Below are positions 8,757 through 16,305 of a stretch of 43,500 nucleotides of DNA, in pieces. Made by a program: the position numbers and the translations under genes. The stretch covers positions 1 to 43,500 of the forward strand of contig CANRHN010000010.1 of the NCBI GenBank assembly GCA_947630425.1, given 5' to 3'. The DNA comes from an uncultured Clostridia bacterium (lineage in GTDB: Bacteria; Bacillota; Clostridia; Christensenellales; CAG-314). The notes beneath the pieces were generated by a model. That model saw only the letters and a program-made list of their open reading frames with translations, ran no database searches and was not told the DNA's origin. Within the stretch, counting starts at the first letter, position 1, and each line of letters begins with the position of its first letter.

Positions 8757-10382
8757 ATGAAAAGAAAGGATTACAAAAGTTATTTCAAAAACGTTATCGT
8801 GCCTGTTTTTGTGTACGGCGCATTTACGGGGCTTGTCGTGGGCACGGTGGTATACTTTTTCAAGTGGGTCGCCGAATGGCTGACGGACAAATCCGCCGAA
8901 ATTTACCGCTTTGCGCAGACGCATTGGTACATTGCGTTGGCTGTGGTGGCGGGCGCGGCGGTGCTTGCCCTTGTGCAGTACTTTTTGCAAAAGTGGTCTC
9001 CCGAAACAAGCGGCGGCGGCATACCGCGCGCCGAAGGCGTTTTGAGGGGGCTGCTTACCTTCCGTTGGCTCAGGACGGGCATTGCCGTCATTGTCAACAG
9101 CTGGATCAGCTTTTTTGCGGGACTTCCCTTGGGAAGCGAAGGTCCGAGCGTCCTTCTCGGCACGGCTATAGGCGGCGGCACGAGCAAACTGCCCCTTTCC
9201 CACAACAGTTGGGATCGCTACATAATGACGGGCGGCGCGTGCGCAGGTTTTGCCGTGGCGACGTCTGCGCCCGTTACGGGCATACTGTTTGCATTGGAAG
9301 AAGCGCACAAGCGTTTTACGCCCATGATATTTTTGATGGCGTTGAGTTCCGTTTTGTTTGGCGTTACGGCGTCCAATTTGTGGACGCTTGCGCTGGGAGA
9401 ACATTCCGCCTCGCTGTTTGCCGTTACGCTTACAAACTTCCAAATCAAACAGGTGTGGATACCGCTGTTGCTGGGCTTGGTTGTGGGCGGACTTGCCATC
9501 GGCTACAATCACCTTGTGTTTTGGATCGGCAAACTTTACGACACCAAACTCAAAAAAATCCCCCAATTGGTACGTCTCATTCTTGTCTTTGTGCTGACAG
9601 CCGCTATCGGCTTGGTGGCTTTCGGCGAGTTTAACGGCACGGACGCGTTGTTCGGCGGCGGCGGACTCATCGTAAAGCTTGCGGGAAACAAATTTACTTG
9701 GAAAATTGTTTTCATTTTGTTGGTGATACGTTTCTTTATGATCGCCTTCTCCACGGGCAGCGGAGCAACGGGCGGCGTGTTCATTCCCATGTTGAGTATA
9801 GGCGCGCTTATAGGCGCGTTGATGGGCAACGCTTTTCTTGCAATGGGCATGGATGACGCGCTGTTTCCCACTGTCGTTATGCTTACGATGTCGGCGTTTA
9901 TGGGGGCGACCACGCGCGCGCCGCTAACCGCGTTGGTGTTTATGGTGGAAAGTACTTGGTCGTTCAGCAACCTGTTTTACGTTGCCATAACGGTGTTTTT
10001 GAGCTACTTTATGTGCGAGATATTCAAAGTCGAACCGCTTTACGACGTGCTGTTGGAGCGCATGACGGAAAAACAAAACAAGGGCAAAGAACCCAAAATT
10101 TTGCGCCTTGTGTACACGGTGCAGGCGGGAGCTTTTGCCGTGGGCAAGGCGGTAAGAGACTTGCTGTGGCCCGCCAACACCAAGGTCAGCGAAATTGTGG
10201 TGGAAGAAATTGCCCGTATGGACGATGACGGCGAAAAAAAGCTCCACGTTGGGGACGCGTTGACGATCATCACTCAAACTTACGACGAAAAAGCAACGCG
10301 CAACGAATTGGAGGACCTTCTCGGCAAGCAGCCGAAGCCGCCTTGCGAGGACGATTTTGCGCCAGTCGACCCGTCGGCGTAA
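8757..10382 (+). CDS. ClC-family chloride/proton transporter
   Basis: A 541-residue polytopic membrane protein. The ClC selectivity motifs are present: SGGGIP at 85-90, GSEGP at 126-130 and GGVFIP in the second half. The gating glutamate (Glu128 in GSEGP) is present, and so is a glutamate at the inner proton site (Glu181/182 in FALEEAHKRF). By analogy with the E. coli ClC exchanger, this favours H+/Cl- antiport rather than a channel. The last 90 residues or so are cytoplasmic and charged; I do not recognise a CBS pair there. It starts 1 bp after the HAD stop, with GGAG 11 bases upstream. It is the last gene of the run. No clear terminator follows, only an inverted repeat (AAACCGC/GCGGTTT, 10423-10457) without a T tract. 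Confidence 0.92.
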   Translation: MKRKDYKSYFKNVIVPVFVYGAFTGLVVGTVVYFFKWVAEWLTDKSAEIYRFAQTHWYIALAVVAGAAVLALVQYFLQKWSPETSGGGIPRAEGVLRGLLTFRWLRTGIAVIVNSWISFFAGLPLGSEGPSVLLGTAIGGGTSKLPLSHNSWDRYIMTGGACAGFAVATSAPVTGILFALEEAHKRFTPMIFLMALSSVLFGVTASNLWTLALGEHSASLFAVTLTNFQIKQVWIPLLLGLVVGGLAIGYNHLVFWIGKLYDTKLKKIPQLVRLILVFVLTAAIGLVAFGEFNGTDALFGGGGLIVKLAGNKFTWKIVFILLVIRFFMIAFSTGSGATGGVFIPMLSIGALIGALMGNAFLAMGMDDALFPTVVMLTMSAFMGATTRAPLTALVFMVESTWSFSNLFYVAITVFLSYFMCEIFKVEPLYDVLLERMTEKQNKGKEPKILRLVYTVQAGAFAVGKAVRDLLWPANTKVSEIVVEEIARMDDDGEKKLHVGDALTIITQTYDEKATRNELEDLLGKQPKPPCEDDFAPVDPSA

Positions 10383-10506
10383 AAACGCGTTGAGGTTTGG
10401 CTTGCTTTTGACAAAAAACGAGCAAACCGCGTAAGCGGCGGAGCAGCCTTGGCGGTTTGTCGCGGCACAAAAGGGCGATGGTAAAAATTTATCACAAAAA
10501 ATTCGT

Positions 10507-10539
10507 CAAATTGTTGCAAAATATTAGACAAATTGTTGC
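10507..10539 (+). promoter_or_regulatory. Direct repeat flanking the ferredoxin -35 box
   Basis: CAAATTGTTGC occurs at 10507-10517 and again, identically, at 10529-10539. The two are 22 bp apart, about two helical turns, on either side of the -35 box at 10525-10530. This could be a regulator site; no protein is identified. Confidence 0.4.
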
Positions 10540-10553
10540 GCGCTGTGTATAAT
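10525..10553 (+). promoter_or_regulatory. Promoter of the ferredoxin gene
   Basis: TAGACA at 10525-10530, 17 bp, TATAAT at 10548-10553, with TG one base before the -10. Confidence 0.8.
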
Positions 10554-10583
10554 AGAACTATCCTAAAAAGGAGAGGAATGGTT

Positions 10584-10754
10584 ATGGCACACAAAATCAC
10601 TAACGAATGTATTGCATGCGGCGGTTGCCAAAGCGTTTGCCCCTGCGAAGCTATCAGCGAAGGCGACGGCAAATTTGAAATTTCGGCTGATCTCTGCGTA
10701 GATTGTGGTGCTTGCGCAGCACAATGTCCGGTTGGCGCTATCGAAGAGGCGTAA
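10584..10754 (+). CDS. 2[4Fe-4S] ferredoxin
   Basis: A 56-residue clostridial-type ferredoxin that carries electrons at low potential. Two cluster motifs are visible: CIACGGCQSVCP (about 9-20) and CVDCGACAAQCP (about 38-49). The start is placed at 10584 to give the typical MAHKI N-terminus. An ATG six bases earlier (10578) is possible, since GGAG and AGAGGA lie upstream of both. It is monocistronic, with its own promoter, paired direct repeats and terminator. Confidence 0.95.
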   Translation: MAHKITNECIACGGCQSVCPCEAISEGDGKFEISADLCVDCGACAAQCPVGAIEEA

Positions 10755-10770
10755 CCACAAACACTTTTCG

Positions 10771-10802
10771 CCCGAGGCAAATTGCTTCGGGTTATTTTTT
10801 TG
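10771..10802 (+). terminator. Intrinsic terminator after the ferredoxin gene
   Basis: Inverted repeat CCCGAGGCAA/TTGCTTCGGG with one G-T pair, followed shortly by a run of seven or eight T. Confidence 0.85.
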
Positions 10803-10803
10803 C

Positions 10804-10920
10804 TCTGAAACAAAGTTCGTCACAGAGGAATAGCTTCCCCTTCGAGAGGGGAAGCTATCTATGCAGTTATCGAATTTGTTGAGAAACAGACTGTTAAAAA
10901 TAACTCGCAATTTTGTGCTT
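10804..10920 (+). repeat. Dispersed intergenic repeat, short copy
   Basis: The first half (about 10804-10860) has the shared block with GTCACAGAGG and the hairpin CTTCCCC-TTCGAGA-GGGGAAG. It recurs at 26005-26055 and, inverted, at 16425-16478. The second half (about 10868-10915) resembles 26170-26215 (AGAAACA, then a CTGT block, then AACTCG). The middle blocks present in the longer copies are missing, so this is a deleted or minimal form. Confidence 0.75.
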
Positions 10921-10947
10921 TACTAATCTACCGCGTTGATGTAAAAT
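10919..10947 (+). promoter_or_regulatory. Promoter of the methyltransferase gene, probably leaderless
   Basis: TTTACT at 10919-10924, 17 bp, TAAAAT at 10942-10947. The ATG at 10954 is 7 bases past the -10, where transcription would be expected to begin. No Shine-Dalgarno sequence is present. Confidence 0.6.
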
Positions 10948-10953
10948 AACGTT

Positions 10954-11682
10954 ATGGTAGAATTGAAACCGCAGGAAAAAACAGAAGATTTGCAGTGCGG
11001 CGGGTTACGCATCATTCAGTCAAGCGAAGAGTACCGTTTTACCACCGACGCGGTTTTGCTTGCCAATTTTTGCAGGGAAATGCGCGGCAAAATTTGCGTG
11101 GAATTCGGCGCGGGCAGCGGTGTGATAAGCATTTTGCTCGCTCACAAAAAGCACCCGAAAAAAATCGTCGCGGTGGAAATTCAGCCGCAGCTTGCGGACA
11201 TGATGCGGCGCAGTGTGGAGCTTAACGGTCTGCAAGACAAAATAGAAGTGCATAACGCCGACCTCAAGGAAAGCGCAAAGTTTGTGCGTGACGCCGACGT
11301 TGTGGTGTGCAATCCCCCTTACCGACGCGTCGGCAGCGGCGAACGGCAGCTAAAACGGAACATCGCTCTTTGTCGTCACGAAATTGCCGCAACGCTTGCC
11401 GATGTTGTTCAGAGCGCGGCGGAGGTGCTTAACAACAAAGGCAGTTTGTACCTTATACACCAATCGGACAGGCTGGGGGAAATCATCGCCGAGTGTACGC
11501 GCCGTAACCTTGCCGTCAAGGAAATTTTGCCCGTGTGCCCCGCGCCGGACAAACAGCCCAATCTGGTGTTGATACGCGCCGTGAAGGGCGGCGAAATCGA
11601 TTGCAAGCTGCGTTCTCCGTTGTACATCACGGACGGCGAGGGCAACTACACCGAGCAAACGCGCATCTGGTACGGCTTGTAA
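10954..11682 (+). CDS. tRNA (adenine-N6)-methyltransferase, TrmN6/YabB-like
   Basis: A 242-residue SAM-dependent methyltransferase of the family that modifies A37 of tRNA1(Val). The SAM-binding VEFGAGSGVISILLA is at about 50-64. The catalytic NPPY is near 120, as in N6-adenine methylases. The N-terminus (QCGGLRIIQSSEEYRFTTDAVLLANF, read in two parts at 14-39) follows the YabB pattern. The next gene is rsmI, the same neighbourhood as yabB and yabC in Bacillus, which supports the call. No ribosome binding site precedes the ATG; see the promoter at 10919-10947. Confidence 0.85.
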   Translation: MVELKPQEKTEDLQCGGLRIIQSSEEYRFTTDAVLLANFCREMRGKICVEFGAGSGVISILLAHKKHPKKIVAVEIQPQLADMMRRSVELNGLQDKIEVHNADLKESAKFVRDADVVVCNPPYRRVGSGERQLKRNIALCRHEIAATLADVVQSAAEVLNNKGSLYLIHQSDRLGEIIAECTRRNLAVKEILPVCPAPDKQPNLVLIRAVKGGEIDCKLRSPLYITDGEGNYTEQTRIWYGL

Positions 11683-11736
11683 AACTCGGGCTTCAGCTTG
11701 ATTTTTGCGGAAAATTTTGGAAAAACAGGTACAAAT

Positions 11737-12516
11737 ATGGTTTACTTTGTTGCAACTCCCATAGGAAATCTCGGCGAAATCACCTACCGCGCGGTAGAAA
11801 CGTTAAAGAACGTCTCCGCAATTTTTTGCGAGGACACGCGCCACAGCAGAATTTTGTTGGAACGTTACGGAATTGTCAAGCCCACCTACAGCTACCACAA
11901 GTTCAACGAAACAAAGCAGCTGGGATTGGTGCTTGGCTTTTGTGAGCGCGGCGAGGACGTGGCTGTGATAAGCGACGCCGGCATGCCCGCAATCAACGAC
12001 CCCGGAAATGTGCTTGTCAACGCCTTGAAGGAGAAGGGTCACCCCTACACCGTCGTAAGCGGACCGAGCGCGTTTGTCAACGCGTTTGTGTTGAGCGGCT
12101 ATCAGCCACCGTTTGCTTTTTACGGGTTTTTGCCCGAAAAGCTTTCCGACAGGGACAAGCTGTTGGACGCAAGCGTGGAAGTGGCGATTTTTTACGTTTC
12201 CGTACACGACCTTGCGGAAAACATGAGCTACCTTGCCAAGCGTTTGGGCAACAGAGAGTGTTGTCTGGTAAAGGAGCTTACCAAAACGCACGAAACGGTT
12301 CGCTTTTGTCACCTTGCCGACAGCATAGAGGAGGACAAGGGAGAGTTTGTGTTGGTGGTAAACCGCGGCAAGGCAGTCAATCCTTTGTGCGAGCTGTCCG
12401 TTGCCGATCACATCAACTACTACCTCAAGGACGGCATGAGCAAGTCGGAAGCGGTCAAAGCCGTTGCGAAAGACCGCAACGTTCCCAAAAACGAAATCTA
12501 CAAACAAACGATTTGA
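11737..12516 (+). CDS. rsmI: 16S rRNA (cytidine1402-2'-O)-methyltransferase
   Basis: A 259-residue SAM methyltransferase of the tetrapyrrole-methylase fold that 2'-O-methylates C1402 in the decoding centre. Family features are VATPIGNLGEIT at residues 5-16, CEDTRHS near 31 and ISDAGMPAINDPG near 80. A short C-terminal helical domain (SKSEAVKAVAKDRNVPK) is of the type that ends RsmI. It is at the short end of the family range. The ATG at 11737 starts the conserved MVYFVATPIGN; its ribosome binding site is weak (AGGT). A TTG 39 bases upstream is not needed. A TTTTGCC-CGC-GGCAAAA inverted repeat at 12531-12547 follows but has no T tract after it. Confidence 0.95.
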   Translation: MVYFVATPIGNLGEITYRAVETLKNVSAIFCEDTRHSRILLERYGIVKPTYSYHKFNETKQLGLVLGFCERGEDVAVISDAGMPAINDPGNVLVNALKEKGHPYTVVSGPSAFVNAFVLSGYQPPFAFYGFLPEKLSDRDKLLDASVEVAIFYVSVHDLAENMSYLAKRLGNRECCLVKELTKTHETVRFCHLADSIEEDKGEFVLVVNRGKAVNPLCELSVADHINYYLKDGMSKSEAVKAVAKDRNVPKNEIYKQTI

Positions 12517-12639
12517 AACATTTTTGCCTTTTTTGCCCGCGGCAAAATGGGTAAGACAAAATTTTTTTGAAAAAAAATGTGCGACAATGCAATAAAACGC
12601 ATTGCTCGCACGTTGTTATTACAGAACAAGGAAAAAACG

Positions 12640-13194
12640 ATGGAATCACGAACATTTGCTAAACCTCGCCGCCTCAACGTGGAAAGCGCAATTTACGGTA
12701 TAGCAACGGGTGAGGAAAATGCACTACAAGCTCTTTACGAGCAAACAAGCGCGGCAATCTACGCATACGCGCTTACGGTAACAAAAAATGTCTACGACGC
12801 GCAAGATGTGACGCACGACACATTCGTCAAGGTGTACGAGGCTGCGCCCAACTATACTCCGCAGGGCAAACCGATGTCTTGGATACTGCGCATAACGCGA
12901 AATCTTTGCTACGACAAGTTCCGTAAACAATCGCGCGAAACGGAACTTACCGATGAGCAGTTGGCTCTGCAGCTTTCGGAAAACGACGTGAATGTGACGG
13001 ACAGAATGGTGCTAAAGGGCTGCTTGCTTAAGTTGGACGACGAAGAACGATCGGTGGTGGTGATGCACGCCGTCGGCGGATTGAAGCACCGAGAAATAGC
13101 CGCCGAACTGAACTTGCCACTGAACACGGTGCTTTCAAAGTACAATCGTGCTTTGAACAAACTCAAAGAAATTTTGAAAGGAGAAACGTCATGA
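12640..13194 (+). CDS. ECF-type RNA polymerase sigma factor
   Basis: A 184-residue sigma-70 family factor with regions 2 and 4 only, as in ECF sigmas. Region 2 spans about 25-92 (DAQDVTHDTFVKVYE in 2.2, WILRITRNLCYDKFR in 2.3-2.4). Region 4 spans about 125-178 (LDDEERSVVVMH, then the helix-turn-helix GLKHREIAAELNLPLNTVLS). The start at 12640 has AAGGA 8 bases upstream. Its TGA overlaps the ATG of the membrane anti-sigma gene, so the two are coupled and the factor is presumably held inactive by that protein. The target promoters are unknown. Confidence 0.9.
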   Translation: MESRTFAKPRRLNVESAIYGIATGEENALQALYEQTSAAIYAYALTVTKNVYDAQDVTHDTFVKVYEAAPNYTPQGKPMSWILRITRNLCYDKFRKQSRETELTDEQLALQLSENDVNVTDRMVLKGCLLKLDDEERSVVVMHAVGGLKHREIAAELNLPLNTVLSKYNRALNKLKEILKGETS

Positions 13195-14705
13195 AAAAGA
13201 AAAAGATAGAACAACAAGTTGCTCAAAGTTTTTCAAACGCTCAACCCGACATCTACAACAGCGTTGCGGCAGATTGCCCCACAAGGGCGGCAGCCGTTGC
13301 AAAACCCAAAAATACGACATGGGGTTGGAAAATTGCCACTTGCGCGCTTTCCCTGTTGCTTGTTGTGGCAGTAGTTTTCGGCGGAGTGATGTTGGGTCGT
13401 AACTCAAATGTGCCAAATGAAGCCGTTGCGGCAAGCGTCACGTTGGACGTCAATCCCAGCGTTTCCATACAAATCAACAGCAACCGCCGCGTTGTCAACG
13501 TGGAAGCTCTCAACAAGGACGGCGTGATAATCGTCGGTGGCAAGGACTTCAAAGGAGTGCAACTGGAATTGGCTGTGGACGCCATCATAGGTTCGATGTT
13601 TCGCCACAACTACATTCGCGCCGACGCCAACTCCGTGTTGGTAAGCGTAGACTCCAAGCAAAGCGAGTACAACGACCTGGTAAAGCTCATTTCCGACGAA
13701 ATAACGGTGGAACTTAAGGGACAGGAAATTTCCGTAAACGTCGTTGCGCAATGGATCCGTTCCTCCGACGCCGCAAGCGCGTTGGCTGCGCAGTACGGAA
13801 TTTCCCTCGGCAAAGCGCAACTCATCACAAAAATACTCGACAACGCCCCCGAGGGTAGCACCTACACGGCGGAAAATCTTGTCCCGCTGACGGTCAACGA
13901 GTTGATGTTGCTCATGCAAAACCTCGACATTCCCTCCGACGTGCTTTCTCAAAGCGGTTCTGCAAACGACCCCTTTGTGGGAAGCGACGTTGCAAAAGCC
14001 TCGGCTTTGGAACGCGCGGGACTTACCGAGCAGGCTGTTACCAGACTTACCTGCAAAATAGACAACGACGACGGCTTGATGGTGTACGAAGTGGAATTTG
14101 TCTGCGACGGTTGGGAGTACGAAATCAACGTCAACGCACGCACGGGCGAAGTTGTCAAGTTTGAAAAAGAGTTGGCTCATCACACCGCCCCCGTGGGAGA
14201 AAGACCCACCAGAGAACGGGTTTTGGCTGTCGCGTTGGAAAAGGCGGGCTTGCCCGAGGGCACGGATGTGACGTCGTCGCAAGTTGCTTTCGACGACAAA
14301 GACAAGGAGTGCGAAGTCAAGTTTTCGTACAACGGCACGCTTTACGAAATGGAAATCGGTTACGACTTGGAGCTGATCTCCTATCAGGAAAAGACCGTTC
14401 CCGTTTTGCCGGAGCTTCCGTCGGAAAATCAGTGGCTGAATCCTTCGGTAGACAACGAGCTTGTCCGCGCTCTGCTTGAGTTCCTCAACAAAAAGTACGG
14501 CATAGACATAACTTTGGAAAACACCCACGGTTGGGAAATCGAAAAGGAAACGGAACACGGCAGAACAACCTACGATATAGAATTCAACTGGGAAGACACT
14601 TCCACTCACATCACTTACGAATTTGAGTGTGAAATGGACTCCAACATGAACGTGCTTAGTTACGAACGCGAACGCGTGGATTCCTTTTACGACACAGGAG
14701 TGTGA
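13191..14705 (+). CDS. RsgI-like membrane anti-sigma factor with PepSY repeats
   Basis: A 504-residue single-pass membrane protein. A cytoplasmic stretch of about 45 residues (FSNAQPDIYNSV near 14-25, probably the sigma-binding helix) is followed by one transmembrane helix (about 47-70). Next comes an extracellular RsgI-type domain with SVTLDVNPSVSIQINSNRRV near 82-101. The Asn-Pro in DVNPS matches the position where RsgI proteins are reported to self-cleave. Three PepSY-like segments follow, near 265-325, 340-400 and 420-500. The pair resembles the SigI/RsgI signalling system, but the sigma partner is ECF-like and the classic RsgI N-terminal domain is not seen. The PepSY part may sense or bind an extracellular ligand or a protease; this is inference. 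AAAGGAG precedes the ATG. Confidence 0.82.
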   Translation: MKKKKIEQQVAQSFSNAQPDIYNSVAADCPTRAAAVAKPKNTTWGWKIATCALSLLLVVAVVFGGVMLGRNSNVPNEAVAASVTLDVNPSVSIQINSNRRVVNVEALNKDGVIIVGGKDFKGVQLELAVDAIIGSMFRHNYIRADANSVLVSVDSKQSEYNDLVKLISDEITVELKGQEISVNVVAQWIRSSDAASALAAQYGISLGKAQLITKILDNAPEGSTYTAENLVPLTVNELMLLMQNLDIPSDVLSQSGSANDPFVGSDVAKASALERAGLTEQAVTRLTCKIDNDDGLMVYEVEFVCDGWEYEINVNARTGEVVKFEKELAHHTAPVGERPTRERVLAVALEKAGLPEGTDVTSSQVAFDDKDKECEVKFSYNGTLYEMEIGYDLELISYQEKTVPVLPELPSENQWLNPSVDNELVRALLEFLNKKYGIDITLENTHGWEIEKETEHGRTTYDIEFNWEDTSTHITYEFECEMDSNMNVLSYERERVDSFYDTGV

Positions 14706-14718
14706 TTGTGACATCAAA

Positions 14719-14749
14719 AGGGCGGAACTTCGGTTCCGCTCTTTTTTTT
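14719..14749 (+). terminator. Intrinsic terminator after the sigma/anti-sigma pair
   Basis: A 10-bp stem around a TTCG tetraloop (GGGCGGAAC-TTCG-GTTCCGCTC) followed by eight T. Confidence 0.92.
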
Positions 14750-14769
14750 GCGATTGGGCGAAGCAAAAC

Positions 14770-14799
14770 TTGCAATCGTAAAAATCGATGTGGTATAAT
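14770..14799 (+). promoter_or_regulatory. Promoter of the unknown membrane protein gene
   Basis: TTGCAA at 14770-14775, 18 bp, TATAAT at 14794-14799. Confidence 0.7.
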
Positions 14800-14805
14800 A
14801 TATAT

Positions 14806-14831
14806 GGCGTGCAAAGGGGGCTTTGTGCGCC
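14806..14831 (+). promoter_or_regulatory. Stem-loop at the predicted 5' end of the transcript
   Basis: GGCGTGCAAAG pairs with CTTTGTGCGCC (11 bp, two G-T pairs) around a GGGG loop. It begins at the base where transcription from the 14770-14799 promoter should start. The leader then runs another 61 bases to the ATG and contains a further CGGAA/TTCCG pair. The role is unknown; a 5' stabiliser or protein-binding leader is possible. Confidence 0.5.
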
Positions 14832-14892
14832 GTCACGGAAGAATCCTTGGGGACTGTGTTTTTCCGAATAAAAAAAGGAGAAATACGTTTTT

Positions 14893-15525
14893 ATGGATTT
14901 TGCAAAAATTTTGTCGCAGGCGTGTAATCTTTTCGCCGACAGCGGCAATGTCTATCTCGTTGTTTACGCAATTGCAACTTGCGTGCTTACTCAAGTGTTC
15001 AAAAAATTCATTGTCAACAAGGCAAAGGTGGACGTGTTGCACAAGTTCGATTGGGCGCCCGTGTTACCCTTTGTTTTCGGTGCGATGTTCGCCTTTGTGG
15101 ACGTGTACGTTGTGCGCGGAGTGCGCGGCTTCAACATGACGGTGGTGTTTCAACTGTTGTTCAACACGCTGTCGGTGGCGGCTCTTGCTTCGACGGGCTA
15201 CCGAATTGTCAAGTCGGCAAGCGGTCAAAGCCTTGCCGCGTTGTTGAAAAATGACCTTTTCGGCGTGTTTTACACCCAGCTGCTGTACTTTGGCAACGTG
15301 CGCCAACAAATCGAGAACAAAAAGCTTACCATGCAGGATTTTGTTGCGCAAGTCAAGCTGCTTGCGTCAAGCGCGGAGCAAATTTACGGCGAGGACTTGA
15401 GCATAGATCAAAAGCGTTGCAAGCTTGCCAAGCTACTCAACGGCATAGTGGACGAGTCAAGTATCGAAAGTTGCATAAACGTGCTTAACGAAGCGCTTCA
15501 ACGATTGATAGACAAAGCCAAGTGA
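14893..15525 (+). CDS. Membrane protein of unknown function
   Basis: A 210-residue protein that I do not recognise. Hydrophobic segments at about 19-38, 54-74 and 80-103 suggest three membrane helices. A hydrophilic, helical C-terminal half (about 110-210) with many Leu, Lys and Gln follows. AAAAGGAG lies 12 bases before the ATG. It is transcribed alone from its own promoter, with a structured leader, and ends at a bidirectional terminator shared with a convergent gene. Confidence 0.7.
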   Translation: MDFAKILSQACNLFADSGNVYLVVYAIATCVLTQVFKKFIVNKAKVDVLHKFDWAPVLPFVFGAMFAFVDVYVVRGVRGFNMTVVFQLLFNTLSVAALASTGYRIVKSASGQSLAALLKNDLFGVFYTQLLYFGNVRQQIENKKLTMQDFVAQVKLLASSAEQIYGEDLSIDQKRCKLAKLLNGIVDESSIESCINVLNEALQRLIDKAK

Positions 15526-15532
15526 CAAAAAG

Positions 15533-15563
15533 GGCTGCTCCTTTTAGGGAGCAGCCAATTTTT
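15533..15563. terminator. Bidirectional intrinsic terminator
   Basis: A 9-bp stem GGCTGCTCC/GGAGCAGCC with a 6-base loop. A T run follows on the + strand and an A run precedes it, so it can stop transcripts from both the 14893 gene and the convergent 15562 gene. Confidence 0.88.
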
Positions 15564-16068
15564 ATAGATATGCTTTCAGCGATTCGAATCTGCCCTCTTC
15601 GTAGCGCAGTATTTGCTTTTGCAGCAGTGCCACTTCGGGGTTGATGTCATCGTTTTCGCGCACAAGGCGGTAAAGGTCTATTATGCCGTTCAAAGTGCCT
15701 TGCAACATAATTTTGGCAACATGGGTTATGCTTTTGTCCGACATCATCTTTGCCTTTATGCCCATGTTTGCCATCATAATTGCAAATTTGGGCGCGGGCG
15801 TGGGGTCAAAATTGAGATTTTCGCACATTTCGTCCAATTGCTCGACGTAGTGATCGTATTGTTCCACCTGCTTGTGCAACGCCTTTGTAACTTCCTGTTT
15901 TTCCACGTAGGGAAGCAGCGTTTTGATGCTGCTTTGCGCCATGGTCACGTTTTTGTACAAATCGCTCATGGCTTGGCGGGTCTTTTCCACGTCGCAGTTG
16001 TTTTCCGTGACGGGCGTTGTTGCGGCGTTTTGCTCGGGAGCTTTCTTGTTGGCGTCAGTCGTCGTCAT
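15562..16068 (-). CDS. Helix-bundle protein of unknown function
   Basis: A 168-residue protein with a low-complexity N-terminal tail (about 1-28, Thr/Ala/Asn-rich) followed by heptad-rich helices (SDLYKNVTMAQSSIKTLLPY near 35; KMMSDKSITHVAKIMLQGT near 108; then DLYRLVREN and a final RYEEGRFESLKAYL). The pattern resembles small ferritin-like four-helix proteins found in Clostridia, though I do not see a full ExxH metal site. The start at 16068 has GGAGGAGG 9 bases upstream; a TTG two codons earlier is less likely. It overlaps the upstream 49-codon gene by 14 bases and probably shares its transcript. Confidence 0.7.
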   Translation of the reverse strand: MTTTDANKKAPEQNAATTPVTENNCDVEKTRQAMSDLYKNVTMAQSSIKTLLPYVEKQEVTKALHKQVEQYDHYVEQLDEMCENLNFDPTPAPKFAIMMANMGIKAKMMSDKSITHVAKIMLQGTLNGIIDLYRLVRENDDINPEVALLQKQILRYEEGRFESLKAYL

Positions 16069-16204
16069 CTTCAAAAGCCTCCTCCCAACTTAAGTGTGCG
16101 TCCTCAATTTGCAACCAATCGGGGTTGAAATCATCGAACAGACGGTTGCGACATGTTTCGTAGTTTGCGTAGTATTCGTGATTGTTCTGTTTGCTTTTAG
16201 CCAT
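16055..16204 (-). CDS. Small acidic protein of unknown function (49 residues)
   Basis: A short ORF with a perfect AGGAGG placed 5 bases before its ATG, which is the reason for calling it. The protein is rich in Asn, Asp, Glu and aromatic residues and ends in EEAFEDDDD. There is no membrane segment and no known motif. Its 3' end overlaps the start of the helix-bundle gene by 14 bases in another frame, a usual arrangement for coupled genes. A TTGACA at 16249-16244 on this strand may be a -35, but no good -10 follows at normal spacing. A longer in-frame reading back to 16480 runs through repeat sequence and is rejected. Confidence 0.6.
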   Translation of the reverse strand: MAKSKQNNHEYYANYETCRNRLFDDFNPDWLQIEDAHLSWEEAFEDDDD

Positions 16205-16305
16205 AGCTACCTCCTGTATTTGGAGATAGTGTGAGCAAATTTTTGTCAAATATGCCCCGACAACAAAAATGCCAAAACAAAAAACTGTTTTATAAAAAAT
16301 GTCAG

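Noticed and set aside
10383..10506. Terminator after the ClC gene
   Set aside because: Inverted repeats are present (AAACCGC/GCGGTTT) but no T tract follows them.
13404..14948. 514-codon reverse-strand open frame opposite the anti-sigma gene
   Set aside because: It is a shadow of the RsgI-like gene caused by codon bias. It has no start signal, and the product is His/Val-rich without motifs.
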